Shown piece after piece: positions 59,701 to 64,000 of a stretch of DNA of 64,000 nucleotides. The DNA comes from a virus. The DNA is taken from the IMG/VR virus record IMGVR_UViG_3300022932_000017, positions 1 to 64,000 of that record. The stretch is one strand, 5' to 3'. The notes under the pieces were generated by a model, which ran no database searches, was not told where the DNA came from, and saw only the letters and a list, made by a program, of their open reading frames with translations. Position 1 is the stretch's first letter. Every line of letters starts with the position of its first letter. The translations under genes were made by a program, and so were the position numbers.

Positions 59701-59892
59701 ATGGAAACTAACACACGTATAAGCCTCACTAAGGCATTAAAAAACAACAACAGCATAATTGACTTGCTTACTAAAGATAAGACCAGAGAGCAAGGCATTG
59801 CGCTTCTAAGCGAGAAATCAAATGTATCTGTTAACTTTCTTACTATTCACTTTGCAGAGGTAAGGAGAATGGTATTTGAATTAAGTATGTAG
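59701..59892 (+). CDS. Hypothetical protein, 63 aa
   Basis: The start at 59701 (METNTRIS) follows AAC like several neighbours; the earlier ATG at 59659 overlaps the previous gene. Helical, perhaps DNA-binding (SEKSNVSVNFLTIHF). Unknown. Confidence 0.55.
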   Translation: METNTRISLTKALKNNNSIIDLLTKDKTREQGIALLSEKSNVSVNFLTIHFAEVRRMVFELSM

Positions 59893-59897
59893 GGATT

Positions 59898-60116
59898 ATG
59901 GGAAAATTAAGTGAAATGCCAGAAATTGTAGATGTAGCGAAAGACTTATTAGCACACAGACCAGATTGTCACGAGACAGCACAAGTAATTTACAACAAAC
60001 TAATGAGCATGTCTCAAAATATGTGCGTATACGTAATGCTTGCTGCGTATGAAGCTCAAAAAGAAGAAGCGGAACGGCATAAAAAAGCATTAGAAGTTTA
60101 TTTAAACAACAGATAA
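59898..60116 (+). CDS. Hypothetical protein, 72 aa
   Basis: Helical with a charged C-terminus (AQKEEAERHKKALE). 4 bases before the XRE gene. Unknown. Confidence 0.55.
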   Translation: MGKLSEMPEIVDVAKDLLAHRPDCHETAQVIYNKLMSMSQNMCVYVMLAAYEAQKEEAERHKKALEVYLNNR

Positions 60117-60120
60117 GAAG

Positions 60121-60468
60121 ATGAAGGATTTTGTAGAACAGGAGATTGCAATCAGAATTGCTCAAAACATAAGGTCAGAAAGATTAAAGCAGGGGATTAA
60201 AGCCGTAGATATGGCAGACCTTTTAGGTATTAGTGCCCCAAGCTATTCTCAACTTGAAACAGGTAACATTCTATTTAGCGTAGAACGTATTCTTAAAGTA
60301 TGTCAGGCATTACAAGTGCCATTACATGCAATAATTGAACATGAGCTAGTACCTAAGATAGATGAAGAGATTGAAAGGCTTAAACAGCAAGCGGTAAGGG
60401 ATAAGGAATTGATTATTGATTTACAGAACAGACTTTTGAAAGAGAGTCGAAAAAAGAAACTATTATGA
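60121..60468 (+). CDS. XRE/Cro-family transcriptional regulator, 115 aa
   Basis: HTH_3 domain at about 12-66: IRSERLKQGIKAVDMADLLGIS, then SYSQLETGN and VERILKVCQAL. The remainder is a coiled coil (EEIERLKQQAVRDKELIIDLQNRL) likely to dimerise. Ends in an ATGA overlap with the DUF551 gene. Possible repressor or early-arm regulator. Confidence 0.85.
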   Translation: MKDFVEQEIAIRIAQNIRSERLKQGIKAVDMADLLGISAPSYSQLETGNILFSVERILKVCQALQVPLHAIIEHELVPKIDEEIERLKQQAVRDKELIIDLQNRLLKESRKKKLL

Positions 60469-60722
60469 ATATAGCAGAAGCACAAGCGTTACGATATGGC
60501 GCACAAATAGTGAAGACATATCCAGATTGGATACCAACATCTGAAAGATTGCCAGAAAGTAATACTACGGTGTTAGTAGTAGCCAATAAAGGCTCTATTT
60601 TTATGATGTATTTTGGATTAGGGAATAGCGGTGTTGATGAATGGTTTCACAACGATTGTGAGATTAGGCCTTATATGATTCCTAAATATTGGATGCCATT
60701 ACCCGAATTGCCCAAAGAATAG
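60465..60722 (+). CDS. DUF551-like protein, 85 aa
   Basis: DWIPTSERLPESNTTVLVV and YWMPLPELP are the signature ends of the DUF551 family found in phages, function unknown. Two Trp-x-Pro-Leu motifs. Confidence 0.75.
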   Translation: MNIAEAQALRYGAQIVKTYPDWIPTSERLPESNTTVLVVANKGSIFMMYFGLGNSGVDEWFHNDCEIRPYMIPKYWMPLPELPKE

Positions 60723-60725
60723 AAT

Positions 60726-60893
60726 ATGTCAAAGCATGATAAACAAACCGCTCAATTCGGCAAGTACAAAGGCAAGCTAATTTCATGGATATTAGAAAAT
60801 GACCCTGCTTATGCTGAATGGTTAGCTAAAAGATCTAACTCCAAAACTAAATCTAAAAGAGCAGCACAATCATTATTAGATAAATCAAAATGA
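60726..60893 (+). CDS. Small ExoX C-terminal-like protein, 55 aa
   Basis: FGKYKGKLISWILENDPAYAEWLAK matches the small motif at the C-terminus of exodeoxyribonuclease X and DUF3820 proteins. Only this DNA-binding-like module is present; no exonuclease domain. ATGA overlap with the next gene. Confidence 0.6.
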   Translation: MSKHDKQTAQFGKYKGKLISWILENDPAYAEWLAKRSNSKTKSKRAAQSLLDKSK

Positions 60894-61000
60894 GTAAACA
60901 GAAATACTACCCCATAAGCGAAATAGTACTCGCTATATTAGGTTTATTAGCTTTGATCGTACTACTAGACTACTTTAAAATTATTCACCTCACACATTAA
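60890..61000 (+). CDS. Membrane microprotein, 36 aa
   Basis: One hydrophobic helix at about 13-29 (VLAILGLLALIVLLDYF). Coupled by ATGA. Unknown. Confidence 0.5.
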   Translation: MSKQKYYPISEIVLAILGLLALIVLLDYFKIIHLTH

Positions 61001-61009
61001 AATTATGAA

Positions 61010-61627
61010 ATGAGAACAAGAAGAAGATTTCAAGAAGATAGCCCAGAAGAAGTCAAGGCTGCTTTTATTAGCAAGTTCAACTACAATCCAATAAGCGGAG
61101 AGATAACAAATACTTTAAGCGGTAGATTTTATTTGAAATTGAACAAAAAGAAGTATAGACAGGAATTATCTGTTGGACTTAACAAAGTCGAACACTGCGT
61201 TAACTATCATAGATTATGTTGGTTCTTACATTACAATCAAATTGTACCTGATGACATGCAAATAGACCACATAAATAACGTTAAGGATGATAACAGGATA
61301 GTCAATCTACGTATTTGCTCGAATCAAGATAATGCAAAGAAGCAACTACTAAGAATGGACAATAAAACCGGATACAAAGGTGTATCATATTGCTATGATG
61401 TAAATCAACAAGGCAAAATTTATTACTATTATACTGCCGCTATCGGACTAGATAAAAAACCAACTAAAATTGGAAGATTTAAAGATCCTATAGAAGCAGC
61501 AAAGTTTTACGATTCAGCAGCTAGATATTATTTCGAAACATTCTCTAAGTGCAACTTTGAAGAAGAGTTTATACCGCCAATGTCAGTTGAGGAACTAAGA
61601 ATCCTAAAGAAACAAAAGAAATTATAA
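61010..61627 (+). CDS. HNH-AP2 homing endonuclease, 205 aa
   Basis: N-terminal NUMOD-like strand pattern, then HNH core HRLCWFLHYNQIVPDD and IDHINNVKDDNRIVNLR, then an AP2 DNA-binding domain (TGYKGVSYCYD, YYYYTAAIGLDKKPTKIGRF, PIEAAKFYDSAARYYFE). This is a standard free-standing HNH endonuclease of phages. Unrelated to the paralogous pair on the other arm. Confidence 0.88.
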   Translation: MRTRRRFQEDSPEEVKAAFISKFNYNPISGEITNTLSGRFYLKLNKKKYRQELSVGLNKVEHCVNYHRLCWFLHYNQIVPDDMQIDHINNVKDDNRIVNLRICSNQDNAKKQLLRMDNKTGYKGVSYCYDVNQQGKIYYYYTAAIGLDKKPTKIGRFKDPIEAAKFYDSAARYYFETFSKCNFEEEFIPPMSVEELRILKKQKKL

Positions 61628-61632
61628 CAGAC

Positions 61633-61806
61633 ATGGAAGACAACCTAAAAGTATTAAGAGGCAAAATAGAAGCACTTATTGTCGATTTAGATGCCGATGA
61701 AAAGGCTGAACTCAACAAACCTAATTCTGACTTTACAGAACTAGTTAGTATCACTTCTAAAATAAATGCCTACCGAACAGTAATCAACTTATTATACGAG
61801 CTATGA
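61633..61806 (+). CDS. Small acidic protein, 57 aa
   Basis: MEDNLKVLRGKIEALI..., helical, acidic. ATGA overlap with the next gene. Unknown. Confidence 0.5.
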   Translation: MEDNLKVLRGKIEALIVDLDADEKAELNKPNSDFTELVSITSKINAYRTVINLLYEL

Positions 61807-62132
61807 AAGGAAAACCAATAACCTTCACCCGTAATATTAACGGAGAGGACGTAGAAATAGACGATGGATATGAGACTACTTGGGATGATTTTGATGAAGA
61901 CTATCCTGATGATACAGAAAGTCGCTTAGAACTGCTTAAAATCATTAATACATGTCATTTATTCTACAGTACAACAATAACAGAACACTTTCCTCTTAGA
62001 AGTCAATTTAAAGATATGTTGATATGTCATTGCGAACAGAAGCTGTTCGATGTTGAGTTTAGTGAACAAGCTAAAAGAGAGATTAGCACAGTAGGAGAAT
62101 TAATTGATTACCTTATAGAACAAGGAGTATGA
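61803..62132 (+). CDS. Hypothetical acidic protein, 109 aa
   Basis: WDDFDEDYPDDTESRLELLK: highly acidic. ATGA overlaps on both sides. Unknown. Confidence 0.58.
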   Translation: MKGKPITFTRNINGEDVEIDDGYETTWDDFDEDYPDDTESRLELLKIINTCHLFYSTTITEHFPLRSQFKDMLICHCEQKLFDVEFSEQAKREISTVGELIDYLIEQGV

Positions 62133-62398
62133 AAAAGACACAATATAAATGGACGGTACAACCAGATAGTCCACACACAATTGCCGTAACAGATGGAGAA
62201 CGGGATATATGTATTGTAGAATGCAAAGGCGATGTATTGAGCGAAGAAGATTGAAATATTGCACGATTAATAAGCGCTGATCCCGATTTATTTAAAGCAG
62301 CGTATGAATTTGTAGCAAAGGTTGATAATGGGCAAGCAAAGTCCGTAGACAGCTACAGTAAATTTAAAGCAGCTATTAAAAAAGCGATGTTAACATGA
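62129..62398 (+). pseudogene. Conserved hypothetical gene with an in-frame UGA
   Basis: Frame opens at 62129, reaches TGA at 62252-62254 (after ...VLSEED) and continues uninterrupted to TGA at 62396-62398 (NIARLISADPDLFKAAYEFV...). The second part matches a Bacteroidetes hypothetical-protein pattern (N.A.LI..APDLL.A...FV.K...), so the two halves are one gene. Either a nonsense mutation or read-through; neighbouring genes end normally in TGA. Confidence 0.62.
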
Positions 62399-62538
62399 CA
62401 CCAATGTTTAGGCAACCCCGATCAAAGTTTGTCCGCAAACTACCAATGCAACAGAAACTAGTCACCCAAGACGGAGAAGTATATAACTATAGCTTTAAGG
62501 GCGGACTACACTTTATATTTTCACACTTTATTAAATAA
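62395..62538 (+). CDS. Small hypothetical protein, 47 aa
   Basis: MTPMFRQPRSKFVRKLPM..., basic N-terminus; ATGA overlap with the preceding gene. Unknown. Confidence 0.5.
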   Translation: MTPMFRQPRSKFVRKLPMQQKLVTQDGEVYNYSFKGGLHFIFSHFIK

Positions 62539-62540
62539 CA

Positions 62541-63266
62541 ATGGAAACTAACAAAGAATATTTACAACGATTATTGCCCCTTCTAAAGAAGGAGATACCT
62601 TCACAATGGAGGGTACAAAGCTACTCTAAGAACAAGCCTATTGCTACGGTAATGAGTTACATCGACCAAAGAGATTTAATGGATGTACTAGACGCTTATT
62701 GCGATTATGGATGGGAAAAGAGATACGAAGAGGTTGCCGGAAATGTATTCTGCTCGATTGGCATACACATGCCTGATGGTACAACTCATTGGAGAAGTGA
62801 TTGCGGAGTAGAAAGCCAGTCAGATGCCGAAAAAGGGCGTGCAAGTGATGCAGCTAAAAGGGCAGGTGTTAATTGGGGTGTTGGGAGGTTCTTATATGAC
62901 AAGAAAATACAATATGTACCAACTAATGTTAAAAAAGAAGGAAATAACTATCCGTATTGCATAGACGAACAAGGTAAACAGATTTGGGACTTGACTACCT
63001 ACATTAACAACAAGAATCCGAATGCTCCTAAAGCACCTGTTAGCGTAGCAGAACCTACAATTGACCAAAAGGTTCAACAAATGAATCCTGCTAAGTCACC
63101 ATTAACCGAAGAAAAATTAAAGCAATACAAAGAGGCTATTGATAAAATAGTATCAGCTACAGGCTTAACAGGGTATTACAACTCACTTGCCGCAGATGTA
63201 CAGGCAAATAAAACAGTACAACAGTATTTAAAAGACAAACGTGATTCACTTAAAGCTAAAGCATAA
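62541..63266 (+). CDS. Rad52-like single-strand annealing protein, 241 aa
   Basis: Residues about 65-135 carry the Rad52/22 family core: CSIGIHMPDGTTHWRSDCG, VESQSDAEKGRASDAAKRAGVNWGVGRFLYD. Such phage proteins (Sak type) anneal complementary single strands in recombination-dependent replication. The C-terminal 90 residues are less conserved and may bind a partner such as SSB. Overlaps the next gene by 1 base. Confidence 0.87.
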   Translation: METNKEYLQRLLPLLKKEIPSQWRVQSYSKNKPIATVMSYIDQRDLMDVLDAYCDYGWEKRYEEVAGNVFCSIGIHMPDGTTHWRSDCGVESQSDAEKGRASDAAKRAGVNWGVGRFLYDKKIQYVPTNVKKEGNNYPYCIDEQGKQIWDLTTYINNKNPNAPKAPVSVAEPTIDQKVQQMNPAKSPLTEEKLKQYKEAIDKIVSATGLTGYYNSLAADVQANKTVQQYLKDKRDSLKAKA

Positions 63267-63757
63267 TGGAAGAGAACATTGAACACAAACTACAGAATGA
63301 GCTACAGGTAAATACCGTAGGCTTATTAAAAGCAAGTAAATCGGATATAGCCAATATCGTTAAAGACGTAATGTATAACGTTAATGAAGGCTACGTAGAT
63401 AAATTAGATTCTTACATCTTCGCTAAGAAGCTAGAAACATTAGCAAAAGACTTAGTTAAGAAGCTAAAGCCTCTAGCGGAAGAAACACCAATCAATAAAG
63501 GATTCGTAAAGCATAACGTTGCCATTACAGAGGGTAATAAAGGCGTATCATGGGATTATTCAGAAACAGGAGACGTTGTACTGCCGGAACTATTAAGAAA
63601 GCAGGAAGAGCTTAAAAAGGAGATTGAGAACAGGCATAAGTTCTTACAGACTATAACCAAACCTACTCCTTTAATTGATCCTGATTCAGGAGAGGTATAT
63701 ACGGTAAATCCTCCTATTAAATCTGGTTCATTGGGATTCACTCTAAATATTCAGTAA
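63266..63757 (+). CDS. Hypothetical protein of the recombination module, 163 aa
   Basis: Helical N-terminal half (IFAKKLETLAKDLVKKLKPL), then a Trp-containing segment and a long helix (RKQEELKKEIENRHK), ending GFTLNIQ. It follows the Rad52-like gene directly, so may cooperate with it. No family named. Confidence 0.62.
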   Translation: MEENIEHKLQNELQVNTVGLLKASKSDIANIVKDVMYNVNEGYVDKLDSYIFAKKLETLAKDLVKKLKPLAEETPINKGFVKHNVAITEGNKGVSWDYSETGDVVLPELLRKQEELKKEIENRHKFLQTITKPTPLIDPDSGEVYTVNPPIKSGSLGFTLNIQ

Positions 63758-63934
63758 ATGAAATTCAGCAAAATAATAGCAACTAACAAAGGCACTCAAG
63801 AGAATTTAACGTTCTACTTCATCCTTGTAGGTAACAGTGTAAATCTTCTACCTATACATACCGATACAGAGCCTTTTAAATATGAGAGCATACATTATAT
63901 GCTTGAAGAGTGGATTAACATAACTAAATTTTAG
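63758..63934 (+). CDS. Small hypothetical protein, 58 aa
   Basis: MKFSKIIATNKGTQEN..., mixed; starts immediately after the preceding stop. Unknown. Confidence 0.5.
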   Translation: MKFSKIIATNKGTQENLTFYFILVGNSVNLLPIHTDTEPFKYESIHYMLEEWINITKF

Positions 63935-63937
63935 ATC

Positions 63938-64000
63938 ATGGACAAAATAAGATTATTAGCTATTGACCAAGCAAGTGCTTGTGGATGGGCTACAGCGAAT
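63938..64000 (+). CDS. RuvC-like Holliday junction resolvase, 3' end cut by window edge
   Basis: The first 21 codons read MDKIRLLAIDQASACGWA..., matching the start of RuvC-like nucleases, in which the Asp of LAID is the first catalytic metal ligand. The rest lies beyond the window. Fits the adjoining recombination module. Confidence 0.65.
   Translation, partial: MDKIRLLAIDQASACGWATAN

Noticed and set aside
62252-62254. Genome-wide recoding of UGA to a sense codon
   Set aside because: Many genes end with UGA in ATGA overlaps, and their products have sensible ends, so recoding is improbable.

Overview
The window looks like most of the genome of an AT-rich, podovirus-like, tailed bacteriophage of a Bacteroidetes (Bacteroidota) host. 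The phage assignment rests on a complete head-to-tail module: large terminase, portal, probable scaffold, HK97-type major capsid protein, three small ring/adaptor-like proteins, a 1413-residue muzzle-like tail protein, probable ejected internal proteins and an esterase-bearing tail spike. The host assignment rests on repeated matches to the Bacteroidetes promoter box TAnnTTTG (once with TTTG 19 nt upstream and once 21 nt upstream), few Shine-Dalgarno sequences, and Bacteroidetes-style signal peptides that end in GQS or FSQ. The order portal, capsid, ring proteins, muzzle, cargo resembles crAss-like phages, but that is an inference from layout, protein sizes and a few motifs. No integrase, tRNA or CRISPR array was seen.

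Layout. (A) 1-4550, plus strand: a tight run of small early genes, many with ATGA or TAATG stop/start overlaps, including a DnaA domain IV-only protein and dUTPase. (B) 4550-9200, minus strand: lysis genes (candidate unimolecular spanin, holin, M15 endolysin), a leftover N-terminus that looks like a lost amidase, three overlapping membrane-protein genes and two paralogous HNH endonucleases. (C) 9260-15300: receptor-binding genes, including two with Sec signal peptides, a 936-residue spike with an SGNH esterase, and a PKD-domain protein. (D) 15360-31210: a giant polyvalent-type protein (ParB-like plus FtsK-gamma-like domains, with a G9 tract at its frame break), internal virion proteins, muzzle and ring proteins. 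(E) 31300-41400: capsid, scaffold, portal, terminase and a probable tandem GroES-like co-chaperonin. (F) 41900-53800, minus strand: a DNA methyltransferase interrupted by a LAGLIDADG homing-endonuclease domain, a DnaB/RecA-like ATPase, helix-turn-helix proteins, an HNH nuclease, a NinB-like protein, a DUF2829/Tad2-like candidate anti-Thoeris protein and many unknowns. (G) 53800-54900: a gene-free control region with a G-quadruplex motif, short repeats, a perfect palindrome and divergent promoters. (H) 54900-64000, plus strand: early genes including small secreted and membrane proteins, a probable structured RNA (57058-57357), an XRE repressor-like protein, an HNH-AP2 endonuclease, a Rad52-like annealing protein and the first 21 codons of a RuvC-like resolvase.

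The plus-strand genes at both ends fit one early transcription unit that runs off the right edge and re-enters at the left. The minus-strand late unit runs from the 54 kb control region to a terminator at 4.56 kb. That implies two arms leaving the 54 kb region and meeting near 4.55 kb in a circular or circularly permuted genome slightly longer than the window. Replication and recombination genes (DnaA-IV, helicase-like ATPase, Rad52-like, dUTPase, RuvC-like) are split between the arms. Several small compact modules join a terminator directly to the next promoter.
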